Source: Parus major (lineage: Eukaryota > Chordata > Aves > Passeriformes > Paridae). Taken from it: a stretch of DNA of 64,000 bases. Each line of letters begins with the position of its first letter. Position 1 is the first letter of the stretch. Shown piece by piece: positions 1 through 13,960 of the stretch. A model generated the notes under the pieces. The model did no database searches. It saw only the letters and a program-made list of their open reading frames with translations, and was not told the DNA's origin. The stretch is from contig NC_031799.1 of the NCBI RefSeq assembly GCF_001522545.3, positions 46,753,929-46,817,928 of the forward strand. The letters run 5' to 3'. The position numbers were made by a program, and so were the translations under genes.

Positions 1-185
1 ACAGAGGAGGCAGTGGTATGGTCAGCCCTGGCACTGGGGTCTTCATGAATTTAATGCATCCACTCATCAATCATCAGTGTCTGGGGATGTGCTTGGCACA
101 AGGAAGTGCAAAGGCTGTGTAAGGACATCAATGGCACAGACGAGGTAGGATGTGTTGGTGAAACAGGTCCACAGAGGCAGCCTCG

Positions 186-560
186 GAATGCCACAGAAAC
201 AGAACGGCTGGGGTTGAAAGGGACCTTTAAAAACTATCTAATTCTAACTTCCCTGCCATGGGCAGGGACTCCCTCCCCCAGACCAGATTGCTCAAAGCCC
301 CCTCCAGCCTTACTCAGAACACTTCTAGAACTGGGGCATCCATGTCTCTCCAGTTTTTAGAGATGTCATGTGAGACAGTGTCAAACTCTTTGCACAAGTT
401 CAGGTAGATAACATCTGATGTTCTGCAGAATGGCCAAGTTTTGCTCATTTCAGGTGGAAAACACTGACTTTCTGACTGTATCTCTAAAACCTGCTTTCTC
501 ATCCAGCTGCTAGAAATTTGCCTCACGTATTTTATCAGGCCTGGGTGTTTTTCCAAATTG
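186..560 (-). repeat. CR1 LINE fragment
   Basis: The left end matches the CR1 3' end in reverse (gaaagggacc..., then ctgccatgggcagggac). The minus strand at about 400-480 encodes DVIYLNLCKEFDTVSHDI, a decayed CR1 reverse transcriptase motif. Confidence 0.85.
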
Positions 561-1399
561 AGGTCTAAGCAGGAGTCCTGTGAGGGATCACAAAGCTAAG
601 GGGATAAGTTGGATGTCTCTGAAACAATAGGAGGAAGACTACAGCTTCCACTTGAACTGAACAAATCCCTGAGTGATGGTAAAGTGTGAATTCTGATCTT
701 CACTGGCTTTGAGTAAAAGGATTGAGCAAGAACCCTGGAGGGGTCCTTCCCTGTCACAATCATTCTAAATCACCATCATACCCTTAGAAAACACAATCTG
801 CAATTGACTGTGTTTTGGTTACCTCTAATTTACAGGAACCATGTAGTACTTCTCAGCAAGAATCCTGGAGAAACAAGGTCTCAGCATACCTTGTTGACGT
901 AACAAGGATTGCCCAGACAACAGAGAACAGGAATGGAAACTGGGATTTCTTAGAGAGATCTACTTAGAAGCCCTCCAAGTTGTGATCTCACTGCAGTGAC
1001 AATTTCTGGTGTACAAGTTGCCATCTTGATTGCAGAGGTGGAGAGGGCCTTTAACATGTAAAGGGCAGCTGAATATCAGAGTCAGTATTGGCTACTGCAA
1101 GCAGCAGGGCTGTGACTGGCTGATGTGGCTCTCTGCCTGAGAGTCTACTCTCTGCAATATTAGCTGCTTTGAAAATCAGCATACCTAAACCACTGCCACT
1201 GGCCCACCTTTGAAGCAGCTAATTATAATACTGCCCAAAATCATGATTAGACACATTGACACATACACATTAAACCCATTGAGAACTGGAGCATTAGATG
1301 GGCACAAAAAGCTATGCTCAGACACACTCATGGAACCATGCACCCACTATTGCCAGCTCAAAAGGATTTTGAAACCAGGCAGATGAGAATAGCTATCCT

Positions 1400-1515
1400 T
1401 AGAGACGTTCAAATACCATCTGGACATATCCTGGGTGATTGGCTCTGTGTGGCCTTGCTTGAGCCAGGGGGCTTGGACCAGATGATCTCCAAAGTTCCCT
1501 TCCAACCTCAGGTAC
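1400..1515 (+). repeat. CR1 LINE 3'-end fragment
   Basis: Ends with a CR1-type tail (ttggaccagatgatctcc, then cccttccaacctc). Confidence 0.7.
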
Positions 1516-4500
1516 ATGTGGTTCCCAGGAGAGCAGAGCTGTGTGGAGCAAAGCTACCCACAGCCCCACAGCTGTGGCACAGAGGCCCCCAGAATCACAC
1601 CACGTTTGCCATCCTGGCACTTCTTCAAGGTGTCTGAGCTTCTAGACAGCTCTTAGCCCTTGTCCTCCACCTGCTTTCCTGTGCAGCACTGGCAGGTGTT
1701 GTTTTCCCACACCGCAGCAGGTGCCTGACCCTGTTGCTCAGATGTGTTTCTCATTGCTCAGCTGCCGCTGCTTTTCTTTGGAATACTTAACACAGGCTTT
1801 GCCCAGCTTTTGAGGCTGCACACCTAACCCACTGCCAGCAAGTTATTTATAGTCCTGGATCCTTTGCTTCTGGTCTGTTCCAAAACTCTCAAGGCCCCTG
1901 CTGCTATCGTGCTTACATCACACATCAATAACAAGAGACACCTGGCACCACAGGCCAGTTTACACACCAGGCACTCGTGAGGAGCTGGCAACATGTGTAA
2001 CACACCACAACAGGATCTTGGTATGCTGAGCATCCACTGTTTCAGTGTAAAGTCTGGGACTGTTACCAGCAGCAGCAATGTCCTTCCTCCTGGAGGCCCA
2101 GGTGACAGCAGCAGATGGCAAAAAAGCAAATCAGAAATCCCAGAGCCAAAGCTCATCTTGCAACAACACAGCAAAGCTCGCTGTGGGACCCTATGGGAAG
2201 AGGGAGTACTTATTTTGAAACTAAGCCAGTTGCCTCTTATTCATAAGAATATTCAAGCTGAGAGCATCTGAGCAGTCTGTCCAGGATGAAAGCACCAAAA
2301 TGCAAGCAGTCTGTCCAAGGACACTGAATACTGATGCAGAGTTAAAGGGACACTCACTTCTGAGGTCTTATGATGGCTCCTGTGTTGTTACCTCAGGAAA
2401 TGTGTGCTGCTTTTGAGTCTTGACTTTTGGTCCTTATTAGGAGCTGATGGTGATTGTGATCTCTTGTCTCTCTATTTTTTTTATCTCTGCTCCTCTTCTG
2501 GGAACCATTAAGAAATACTCATTGCTCTTTGTCTCTTTTTATCAGGATGTTTTATGTCTTATCTTACAAAGACTATTTTTAATAGCTTCAGTATATCCTG
2601 CTTTAGGCTGTCGAATATTTGACACCATCCTGGGGGTTGAAGTGGTCTGGAAAGCAGCTGGAATCTGTAGTCAGCTAATGCAGATGCCATCCATGACTGC
2701 ACACCCTGTGGCTGCTCCTGCCACTTGTTCCTGCAGGTGCTCCTGCACCCACATGCTCTCCATCCAATCAATGTTTTCCTTGCAGAATAATGAAAACCAG
2801 CATTGGATTTCCATGAAGATAGAAGAAGTAAGGGTAAGGGAAAAGTTGGCGCCTTATACAAATGTTGGTTTGACACTAATGATGGACAAAGAGGCTGAGG
2901 ATTGCTACCACAGTCACCCATGAGGCACAATACTGTCAAATAAACTTGTTTTCTTCTATTTTTCTTCCTTAAAACAAAACAAAAACAACTCAAAAGAATA
3001 GAAAGCAAGCAGTACAGGATTACTGTTTCAATCCAATAAAGGGAATGGTGTTTCTGTTACATAATCGGATTTCCTCAAAGCATTTTTTCACTGAATATCA
3101 CATGATGCTTTGGTAAGACCCATGCCTTATACAAAAGAAACAAGAGTTTAAAAATGGTCTGGTGACCTTTCAAAAAGCAGCTGTTACAAAACCTTTAAGA
3201 AGTTTGCAGATGGCAGAAACACGGTTGCATGGCAAATAACGTGTCTCTGTTCCAGGAGGCTCTGGATCTAACCAAATCTTTACAGTTTGGTGAAATAAAC
3301 TTTAATAAATTACAGAAATGTAACTGGAGGCAAATAATATCAGATGTGAGATCTGCTTTGGAAAGCAGTGTTGCAGAGAGATTGAAGCGTATCTGTGGGT
3401 AACACCATGAGCTCCTTGTGCTGCAGTTAATAAGGATAATGCCACCCCCAGCTGTAAGAAAGTGGGTAACACCATTAGAAACACACAGCTTTTGCTTCTG
3501 TGCACAGCCCTGGTAGGCAAAGCACTTGGTTTCTGTTTGTGTTTCTAGAGGAACAAAGACACATGTATATTCAAAGAACTGCAGAAATGAGCAAGGAGTG
3601 CTACAAAAATTAACCTTGTGCTGCACATCCAAGAGGGAAAGAGTGTCTCTGAGCCCTGTCTCCTCTCCCCAGCACAGCAAAAGGGAGAAGGGTGTAATAT
3701 TCCCCCCTAGCCTTAGGTCAAAAAAGTCTCTGCTGTCCTCCTCCCTCACGCTGGGTATGTCTCTGGGGAGGAGGCCGTGACAACTCTGTAGGAAACTTCC
3801 ATGTCTCTTGCAACAAGACTATAAGCCAGGGCTCAGGCTGCAGAGCTGGACACTGGCAGGAGTCAGGAAGAATGACTCCACTCCAACTGCATTTTGTATT
3901 TTAGATACTCACAAGTGTTTTGTAGGAGATGAAAGTGATGAGCAAGTTTGGAAAAGCAGTGAGTTAAAATGACCAGTGTGAACAGTATGCTCAAATGGCA
4001 CAGGGTGGACAAGCAAAACAGCATACCTCTGAGCCAAGATGGAACTGCAGATTTGAAGCTATTGCTTCGGGTAGATAATTTCACCTTAAAGGGCTGAAAT
4101 TATTAATTCCTAAGGTTGTCTCAATACTCAGGGCAATTCCTTAGTTTCCATGTGCACAGTATGAGCCTCATCACTTGAGTGTGTTTGGGACAGCTAGGTG
4201 AATGCCTTGCTTCCACCTGCCAAACACTGTCTGTCCCTCTGCAGTTGTCCAGCCAGTGAACCTGTTTTTTCACAGCACTTATTTTCCAAGGTACAGATGT
4301 GCACAGTCATGGGATATTGACCTCAGCTCTGACAAATCCCTTGATACCTGTCAGTGAGAGAACAGTCCCTCTGCAAATGTCAGGTGCAAAACCCCAGTGT
4401 GGATGGATGCAGACATCTGGTTTTAGCAAACAAATTCTTCCTAAACTCCAAGCCAAGAGCAATGCAGCTTTTTCTTTGTCCTTGAGAAGAGAGAACAAGA

Positions 4501-5215
4501 CCCTGGACCCCAGATGTTTTCCAGAAGAACACTTACACAAAGCCCTCAGCAGTCTGCCAGAGCAGGGCCACATGTCCCAGATAGACATTAAACAGAGCTG
4601 GACCCTGAGGGGTGGTGAGACAGGGAATCTTGGCAACTGAGAGCAACATAGCTCAGGACAGGAAGAAAAGCAGATAAGCCCCCAGAATCCCTGCGACAGT
4701 GTAGTACAGCTACTTGGCTTTCCACAGAAATGCCTGAAACCTGCACATGCTCTTACTGAAAGAGCCTTGTGATCAAAAAGCCAGAGGAAGCCCAGTGTGG
4801 ATGGCTACAAAGGAGAAGAGCTTGGCTGGCTCATTTGCAGAGCTGAGAGGGAACAGATGCTCCTCTACCACCCTGACCACTCCAGTTGTATTTCATCTTC
4901 CCTTGCAACTGCCTCCGAGCTGCCCTCCCCAGCCCCACCGGCAGAGCTGATGTTAAGGCAGCTCTGTGTTACCTGGGGCACAGGGGGGTGGGCTGAAGTT
5001 TCATCCTAAACAAGCCAGGAGACAGAAGAACTTGCACAGTTGTCAAATCAACCAACTTCTCCTTATCTCTGTTGTGATTATTTCCTCCCCCTACTGCATT
5101 CCTTGAATAGCAATACTTGCTTTGGAAATTCCTCTCCCCAACAGTTTCAGGCTGTAAATCTTTGAGGCTGCAGGAGCAGTGTGGTGGCAGAAGTTGCACT
5201 TGCCCTGGATCTGTG

Positions 5216-5266
5216 TTCATATCTGTACTGCTTGAGACAAGACATGCAGTCACAGGTGAGTCTGTG
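5216..5266 (+). repeat. 51-bp direct repeat, copy 1
   Basis: Runs ttcatatctgtactgcttg to gtgagtctgtg and is repeated at 5637-5687 with one mismatch (G/A). Confidence 0.95.
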
Positions 5267-5636
5267 TGACAGGCTGCCCTGCCCATGTGGACCCATGGGG
5301 GTGCTTGAGGGAAGCAATGCCCCAGTCTGGCAGCTGCTGAGTATGTAGTTTTTGTTTTTGTTGTCCCATCCTTTCCAGGCCCTCTGTGATTCAGCACCTT
5401 GTTGCACAGCAGTGGTGGCACAACAAAGCAGTTAATTCCTTCCAAATCTGCTGCTCCAACTCCCAGCCTCTGCCTTGGCTTCAGGACTGTGTGAACCGAA
5501 GGAGAAACTACCTCCTATGGCCAAAGTACTGCAGCTCAGCAGAAGGAATCTGGGAGTAGTGCTGCCAAGCCCTTTGGCATGTTTTGCTCTCTCTGGTGGC
5601 CACCATATGGTATTTCATGTTTTACCAACTAAAACA

Positions 5637-5687
5637 TTCATATCTGTACTGCTTGAGACAAGACATGCAATCACAGGTGAGTCTGTG
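5637..5687 (+). repeat. 51-bp direct repeat, copy 2
   Basis: Second copy, 421 bp downstream of the first. The flanks do not match. Confidence 0.95.
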
Positions 5688-8179
5688 AGCATGGATGTTT
5701 CAGAGAACAGACAGCAATTAGGTGAGGGCTTCTGGCCTGTGTTTGAGTATGCTGGCAGAAAGAGTAGTCTTTGGGATGAAAACCACATTCTGGGAAGTCA
5801 AAAATCAAGGGAAGGAAAGGGGCTGCTGTGGCACAGTTGTATGCTTTTCAACCCTGGAAAGCTGGTTGGTGTCCTGGTCCCCTCAAGAGACAACTGCAAA
5901 CCAGGCACACAGGGAAGATCCTGACCAAAAGAGGACTCTAGGGAAAAGGGCTGTTGGCACTGAGCTGAGCAGATGTGCTCTTAACCTTAGCCTGATGTCA
6001 GCAATAGCTCTCATGACTAGAAAGCAAATCAGTATCACAGATCAGGGGCTTGTCTGACAAGTTTCTGGGGAGCAGAAGGCACAGAATGTTCTAATGCACA
6101 GGACAGCGCCATGCTGCAGCACATGCAAAACTCATCCCCACCTGTGAGATCCTGGACAGGCTGAAGGAGGGACACCCAGGTCTGTCGCTATGCATGTGCA
6201 ATGAGTGCACACCTCATAACAGCAAAGACTGTGCAGATGTCTACAGGCCAGACTGACTGGAGGCACCGCTGTCAGGACCCCCAAAATCTGCCTGCTGCAG
6301 AGTTGTACTGCTCCCAGCAGGCTGTGGACTTCTCCTTCATCCACATGAAAGATCCTTAGAATAAGGAAATAAAAGAGAAAGTCCTTTGAACTGCAGACTG
6401 GCCCAAATGGGTGAGCAAAAAGAGATGGCAAACAGCCTGCAGAGCACCCAAAAAGCCAGGTAGCATGGATTTGGATCAGAGGCTGAAAACCTTTGGCCAT
6501 ACCCACACTCTCTCTCCCCTGCCCAAACTATTGCAGTGCTGTGGGTCCACACTGCGTATGGAGCAACATCTCTGTGTATCTTGCCCTGGGCCTACTGTAC
6601 CTGGCAAAACATTGTCCTGAGAACTGTGTATGTCTCTGTTCATACATGGGGTTCTGCAAGGTCCTTGTATATAAAAAGGCAGTGGAGACATCTGCTCTGG
6701 AGCACAGGACAATGAATAAAGCTGCTGGCTACGGAGGTGCCACAGCTCCTGGGTAGTTTTGGAGGTCAAAACCCCATTATAGGAGTGTCGGTCCTGTGAG
6801 TCAATGCACAGAAGAGAACCAACAGAATCCTGCATACCAAAATGCTATGGCAGAGAAAGACTGAGTTGCAACATTTGTTTTGGCAACCTCTAAGAAATAA
6901 ATTAGCTTCACTAATGCTAGTTCATTGTACACACAGAGATTTACAAATACATTGTGAGACAGCTGATGAGTCTGGGAGCTGTGGCTGTATCGAGGAGAGG
7001 AGCCTGGGCTGTTCTGGACCCAAGGGCAGGTTCTGTAACTGCTTTGGATAGACATTCTCAGCGGCAGACAGGGCAAGGAGACTGTTTGCAGGTTACAGGA
7101 GTTCAAAGTCTGGACACACCTTTGGACACAGGAGGTGTGAAACCAGGCAAGGGCCCATTAGGAGGAGGTGCCGACTTCTTCACAGTGGAGAGGGACAGGG
7201 AACACACAGCCAAGAATGGCAGGGCGTTGGGGATGGACATGGGACAGGTTTTTCCACATTGTGCTTAATTTGAGCTGGTTCCTGCTAGCAATTCTGTGAT
7301 GCACCCAGAGGAAGCAAATGACCTTTCTGAGAGGAGTTTCATGTTTCAAGCACAGCTTGCTTGCAGCACACCAGTGTTTACACAGCACTTACTGGTCTCA
7401 AAATAGAGCACTTTAAAGAAACACTGGGGGGTTTTCCCACATCCTTACAGTGCCATTTGTCACTGTTGGAGTTGTACAGGGGGACACAGTGAGCTGGTAA
7501 TTTGAATCCGTTCACGCATTCATCAGAAGAATGCCCCATCAGAAGAAAATATATTTTGCTGCACATGTAAGATTGAACCTTATATTGAATGCCAGAAAGG
7601 TTGACAGTGCTCAAATGAGTAGTTATGTCTTTTCCCAGTCCAGGGAAGGGGAACTGTCTCTCCCATTTCTAATTGGCTTGCTTTTGGCCGTCCTGAGTAG
7701 AGACACTGAATCTTTTCTTACACCCAAACACTCCACAGTGAGTGCTGAGGATATTCACTGGGTGCATACCCTGGCTAGGGGCCCAGTATGGCTGGGTGCA
7801 GAATGGATAAAGTCTTGCCTTTTCAGATAGACTTTCTCCTGACTGTTCTCATTAAAAGCAGATTATCAGAAGCCAGGGCTCATGGTAAATTGCCTGAGAG
7901 TTTTATGCCCTCTTGACTCCTATGGATGCAGAAGGCAGAGTTTGCACTGCTGGTGCTAATGATAATTTGCAGGTCCTTGTATGGCCTCAGTTGCAATGGG
8001 ACATGAAGAGCTCAGAGTGGTTCTTGCTAGTCCTTCACACTGGTGACTCCTGCTCTCAAATTGCAGCTGCAAAGACAAACATTCTGTGCCTAAGGGATAA
8101 GAGAAAACCATGAAAACGATGCTTCAGCTCTCCTGCTGATGGCTTGGGAGGCTACCTAGAAGAGAGGCTAGAGAGTGTT

Positions 8180-8475
8180 AAAAGAACAAAGTAGGTATTT
8201 ATTAAAATATCCTTCAAAGGATACACCTTGGGCAGTACAAGAGCCCAGCTGTGGCTACACCCGAGATGGATGACGGGTCACACGTCTTCACACTTTTATA
8301 AGTTTTGGTCCATTTCCATATTGGGGCTAATTGTCCAATTACAGCTTCAGGGTATGAAGTTCCATCCTCCCAAATGGCTCTCCTCAATTCACTGTTTATA
8401 CTTTTTGGGCCTGAAAACGCAATGGTGTCCTTGGTTCTCGAGCTGGAAAAGGAATATTTTGTCTACACTGTGAAG
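8180..8475 (-). mobile_element. Possible LTR fragment
   Basis: tatttattaaaatatccttcaaaggatacaccttgggcag resembles the 3' part of an avian LTR in reverse, followed by ataagttttggtccatttcc. Recognition is from general familiarity only. Confidence 0.4.
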
Positions 8476-9764
8476 AGAACTTGCTAATGCTCTATATGAA
8501 GTTCAGAGTATATACTAATGGAGTACAGAATCTGGAAAATATGAAAGCTAAAATTTAAGGCATCACTGCCATCCATGAAGTTTGAGCCAGTGCATATCTG
8601 GACACAGCATTTTGTACACTTGCACAGCCCCAGCCATCTCATGGCAAGAGCACAAGCAGATATGCTTGGAAGAAGCTGAAAGGAGCTTCGTGCTAAAGAC
8701 AGCACTCATCCTTCAAGTGGGCACCGGCAACATCCATTCTTCAAAAGGGATTGCCACATTGAGCTGTGAGAAAAACTGTTTTGATCCTCTCTTTGATATA
8801 TTTCCTGCCCTCAGGGTAGCTCAGACCTTATACATACTACCCTTGCCTGCCTCAGTGTTGTGTTTTCGTGCGCCATGCCTGGAACAAATCTCCCAGCCAC
8901 AGCAGGAGGGAGATGCTGACTCAGGCCTTCAGGCTGCTATGGAAACCATAGTCATCATGCCTGAAATGCTATCATACTCCCTTCTGCAAACCAACTCCTT
9001 AAAACCCAGCATAAAAGTCAGCTGTGGACCAAGCCCCTGCCGGGAAGGCACAGCTCCAACCCGCTGGCAGAAGCTGAAACTGCAGGGAGAGAGACTCACT
9101 GTGACACTGCTGCCTATGGGAGACAGTGAGAAAACCCTGTCCTTGACACCATCTCTCCTACCAGCCCTTTGTGGGCAGGCACAGCAGGAGGGCAAACGAG
9201 GCTGGTCTCAGCTTCAAGAAATGCTTTTTTTGTTTCAGCTCCAGCCCCACTACACACTCCCGTACTGGCTTTCCTTGCTACTTCCCCATGCTGAGTCACA
9301 GATCCCTGCCCCAAGACTCCTTCCCAGTGGGCACACAGTGCTTTGTGACCTCACTTCTCGCTGCTGTCCCTGTGTGTCCAAGGAAGAGGATGGGTGTGGG
9401 AAAGGCATATGTTTACCATAATTTGGGCAAAGACTTGGCACAGAGAAAACTGCTGTTCGGATGCAAAAGAAAGCTGCTTCCCTGCAGAAGCGATGCAGAC
9501 AAGTACCAGAGGGCTGGCTCTGGTCTTGGAGATACTACAAACATTGATAAGGCTCAGAATAACTGGACCTGACATTGGGATTAGCCTGCTTTGAGCAGGG
9601 GATGTGTTAAGAGCACTCCAGACCTCCCTTCTGGTTTGTTCTTCTCACTGCCTCCTAGAATGTGCTGTCTGGTTGTCTAAGTTTCTGGAGGACATGTTCC
9701 ATGGAAGATCCCTATTCCCTAAAATCAGGACTATAACTTGCACAAGACCCAGCACTCTTCCTCC

Positions 9765-10340
9765 CACTGCCATGACTGAAGCCAAGGAAAAAGACTTAGG
9801 TGTGCTGGTTGACAAGAGGCTCAACATCACTCAGCCATGGGCACTCCCAGCCCAGAGAGCCAAACATGTCCTGGGCTGCATCCAGAGCAGTGTGGGCAGC
9901 AGGGGAGGGAGGGGATTCTGCCCCTTTGCTCTGCTCTGGTGAGATCCCAGCTGGAACCCTGCATCCAGCTCTGGGGGCCAGCACAGGAAGGACATGGACC
10001 TGTTGAACTGACTCCAGGCCACCAAGATGATCAGAGGGATGGAACACCTCTGCTATGAGGACAGTCCAAGTGAGTTGGGGTGTTCCACCTGAAGAGGAGA
10101 AGGCTCTGAGGTGATATTCCAGTACCTAAAGGGGCTACAAGAGAGCTGGAGGGGGACAAGAGCATACAGTGATAGGACAAGAGGAAATGGCTTTAAACTG
10201 AAAGAAGGCAGGTTCAGATTAGATATTAGGAAGAATGTATTTACTGTGACAGTGGTGAGGCACTGGTTGCCCAGAGAGGCTGTGGATGCCCCAGCTCTGG
10301 AACTGTTCAGTGGATGGAGGTCTGAGCAACGAGCATAAAT
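9765..10340 (+). repeat. CR1 LINE 3' fragment
   Basis: Shows the CR1 C-terminal and 3' sequence, including ggctttaaactgaaagaagg, ttagatattaggaagaat and the ggcactggttgcccagagagg segment. Confidence 0.88.
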
Positions 10341-11576
10341 CGCACAAGATACTTTAACAATGCAAAGATGTTAACAGTCCTTATAGAGTGAATGTTTTCT
10401 CTTGGCTGCTTAAGGTACCAGCCACACCTCACCATGAGAGGGTCTCAGCATTTAGCCTGCTGCCTTCCCCAGAGAGACAAACGATCTGATGTCAGATGAC
10501 ATAATGTTTCACCGTTTGGGGATGTGACCAAGAAAGAGAATTAGTTCACAGCGGCTGCAAAAGCCCAGCCTGCAGGTGGATCATTAACACCTGATTGATT
10601 TAGTCTTGCCTGCCTCTGGCAAGGGGCCAGTGAATCATCTGGAAACGTGAGGGTGCAGGGAGAGAGAAAAGGACACCTAAACATCACTCCAAGGGTTGAG
10701 GCCGTGAGAAAGTAACCTGGACACTTCCCAAATCCAATTAAGCTCAGGTGCAGCCTTTAGGGAAGACTAAATGCATGCCGCCCCTGCCCCCACTCTCGCC
10801 GCTTCCCGCTGGCTTCTGGAAGTTCTGCATCCTGCGTGAAAACATAGGAGAGGCACAGAGGCGACTGTGAAGCCCCACACGCGTTTTTCTGCTCCATTTC
10901 CAGAACGATGTTAGGAAGAAAGAGGTCTGGACCCAGCAGGGTCTGGCTCTTCCCTTTGGGGTGTCTGTCGTTGGTGTGACCCAAGCTCAGCCATCCCCAG
11001 GCAGCACTCTACCCCTGTTCCCCACCACAGGGCCAGCTCATGCATCAGACCCACGTGGGGACAGAGACCTAACACAGCCGTTCCTCATGTCCTCCACACC
11101 TGCTTAGCTACTACCTAATGTCTCTCTGCACCAGTATTTCTTCCTGACACATCTCCTCAGTTCCAGCCATGCCCCTGGGTAAACCACTCTACCCCAGCTC
11201 ACCAAGCTTCATTTCCCTAGGGAAGCTTACTCCTCCCCGGTCTACTCCTTCTTAGGTCTCTCAGTCCTAGGAATCCTGACCCAGGGATACCCAAGCTGTT
11301 GGATGTGTTGAGTGTAATTAATTACTCATGCTGATTATGCATTCCTGGTTGACTAATACCCCCCAAACCAAACACCCGTCTGTCTTCACATTTAAACATA
11401 GAAATGTTTCTCAGACCTGGTGTTAATAAAAGTTACTGATTTGCATTTGGGAGAACAAGAGGAAGACTGAAGAGAAGAAAAGGGGAGATGATTCTTGTGT
11501 AAGCAAATCTTTCTGTCAAAAAATGTCTGGTTAGCTCTTGAGTCCTCTTGTATCTGTGTGCAGAAGGGAGACTTAC
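10341..11576. other. Intergenic, no gene recognised
   Basis: An open minus frame at 10757-10984 is GC-rich but has no supported splice or family match. Confidence 0.5.
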
Positions 11577-13533
11577 GTTGCTGATGCTCTGCTGTATTAG
11601 CTGTTGGTCCAAAATTTGTGCCTGGACCTGATTAAACTGAAATCTTATAGCTTCTCCAAAGTATTCCATCTATGGTAATGTGAACACAGTAGACAAAAGA
11701 GTCCAAAGAAGAAAAACCTTCACCATTCTGGCATTTTTGGGCTAAGAATAATTACCCACAGAAAAAGCTTCAGACCAAGGATCTTATTACAATACCAAAG
11801 AACCCTAGTCTTCCATCCCTTCACTAGGCTTGCTTGTAAGTGAGAATAAACACAAAAACTGGGACAAAGGGATAAATTTAATTACTATGTTTGGGGAATT
11901 TTTGTTGGAAAAATAAAGCAGTAAGGAGTTCCTTTGTTAGCAAAGAAACTGCTGCTTCTTTTGTGAGCAGCTTCCTTGTGGTCTTTAGTTGCACATGAGT
12001 AAGTGATTATCCTGTTCCAGTAACATCCAGGAAACACTGAAAAAAACCAAGACATAATGCCATTGCAATGTCTTAACAAATCAAATTTCTAACCCCTGCA
12101 GTCAGAGTTACAGTATTTCTGGTGCTACAACAGAAAATAAGGGCAGAGCTATAAAGATCCCCCTTCAGGGGACATAAGCTGTGTTTAATTCTGCTAGTGT
12201 TTAATGCCATGGCTGCTGCTGCACCAGTAGCTTAGGGCGGAGACTGTTCCAGCCATTTCAGCAAACCCTGCTTCATGCAACATGAGATGGTATGATAGTA
12301 AGAAACCCACACAGCAGGAACCACAGTGCTATTGGAAAGAACAACACTGGAAACATGTCATGGCCAAGGACCCCAGGCCTTCAGAGAAAATGCCACCTAG
12401 CAACAGCAAAACATAAGAACAAGCTGAGGGACAGTAGACAGTGCCAAAAATCTGCCATTTTGACTGAGAGAAGAATAGGCTGTGTTGCAAGACTTGACCT
12501 AACCTTTACCTCACCAGCATACTGGAAGTGATGGCCCTGAGAGGAGGCAAAAAGGACAGTGTGGCTGGTACCTTGCACGCTGGCACAGCTCACACAGCTA
12601 CCCCATCCAGGCAATGAGTTATTTAGGCCATGCCAGGCTGTGTATTGTTCATTCCAGTGCGTAACGTACAGCAAGACATCTTGCCTGCTGTTTTTCTGCT
12701 AGTGTGCCTGCACACTTCAGTCTCCCTGCTTAAACACTTAAGTTCCCACTGGTCTAACTACCTGAAACTGCAGCAGTTTTGCAGAGGGCTATTGGAAGAA
12801 AGTTGAACTTGGCCAGCATCATTATCCCTTCTCCTCACTGTGATCTATCATCTTGAATAGCTTTTTGGAGTCGGAGCTATGCAAGAGTTTCCAACACCCC
12901 TCCACTGGGCTGGCTGTGGTCCTCCTCCTTCAGCTTAGTAAGCAGTTTGCATTATACACAATGAGAATTACTTTTGGCCTATGTTCAAGCTCTTTTCACA
13001 GTTACCTCCAAGTCCTATCCACCAGTCACTTCTCAGTCTGAACCAATGCTCAGGGTTATTGCTCCTGAGCCCCTGTGCACCAGATGCCGCTGACACTTCT
13101 GCTTGCTGAACTGTCTAAAAGTCCTGGTGGTCCAGTCCTCCCATTTAGCAACATCCCTCTGGACCAAGGCTCTGCCTTTCACCATGTCAGCCTCTCCCTC
13201 ATAATGATTATTTCCAGCACTGTAAAAACCAGAAAAAGAGAATATGTAAGTATATATCTGCATATATATCTGTGTGTGCTGTTAGAAAGAGATAGAAACA
13301 TATAACATTTCTGGTTTATGCAGACATGTGCTGTTGCACTTCTGAGTTTTATGTTCCCTGGCAAAAAAAATACTTCCACTGAAAGCAATAAATATAAAAA
13401 TATGCTATGAACAAAATGAGTACAAAACAGGAGCCAAAGTTTTCTTGAGGTTCATACCTGTAGATGCCAGTAACCATCTGGGATCTTTATTGGATCCTCT
13501 GTTAACTCCATGGCCTTTGTGCTTTGAGTGATG
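11577..13533 (-). other. Exon-like blocks of an unrecognised minus-strand transcript
   Basis: Two blocks have good splice sites and compatible phase. Block 13533-13458 (acceptor CATAG, donor CAG/GTATGA) encodes ITQSTKAMELTEDPIKIPDG and then YWHLQ. Block 11669-11577 (acceptor CCATAG, donor AAC/GTAAGT) encodes MEYFGEAIRFQFNQVQAQIL and then DQQLIQQSISN. A possible 27-base exon near 12504-12530 (GHHFQYAGE) fits between them in phase 0. I do not recognise the protein and chance is possible. Confidence 0.3.
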
Positions 13534-13775
13534 CTATGACTTGGCCAACAAGCACAAAAAGCCCCAGGTGACCAGTGGACTGATACCAGGTGGTAACCTG
13601 TCCTTTTGGTAAAGCTCTTCTGGACTTGCAATTAAAGAAAAACCTTCAAAAAAAGTACAACCTTATCACCCCAACAGTAGTCCAGCTATGCCAAATTTGT
13701 TCTCAGTAAGTTCTTGTTTAAAGGAAAAGAAATAAAACCTAAGTACACCTACCATTACAGCAGAATCCTGTGAAA

Positions 13776-13960
13776 GTTTAGGTTGGAAGGGAACCTCCGG
13801 AGGCGTGCAGCTCCAAAGCTGTGCTCATAGCAAGGTCAGCTTCAAGGGGCTTGCAGAGCCAAGCTGGGAAGTCTTAAAGGTCTCCAGTAGGTCTTCTTTG
13901 TTTGTAGTGCAAACATCAGACTCACAGCCAACACTTACTGCGTGGTGTGCCTCCTCAGAG
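13776..13960 (-). repeat. Probable CR1 fragment
   Basis: Starts aggttggaagggaacctccggagg, close to a CR1 3' end in reverse, then decays. Confidence 0.5.

Larger units (their letters stand above)
1516..8179. other. Intergenic, no gene recognised
   Basis: Many short open frames on both strands but none with protein-like sequence or splice context. The only clear structure is the 51-bp direct repeat. Confidence 0.6.

Noticed and set aside
8582..9421. A 279-codon open frame on +
   Set aside because: Not protein-like, no family match, no clear splice or ATG context, and overlapped by open frames on the other strand. Best seen as chance.
10757..10984. Minus open frame with cysteines
   Set aside because: No splice context or family match; kept only as a note.
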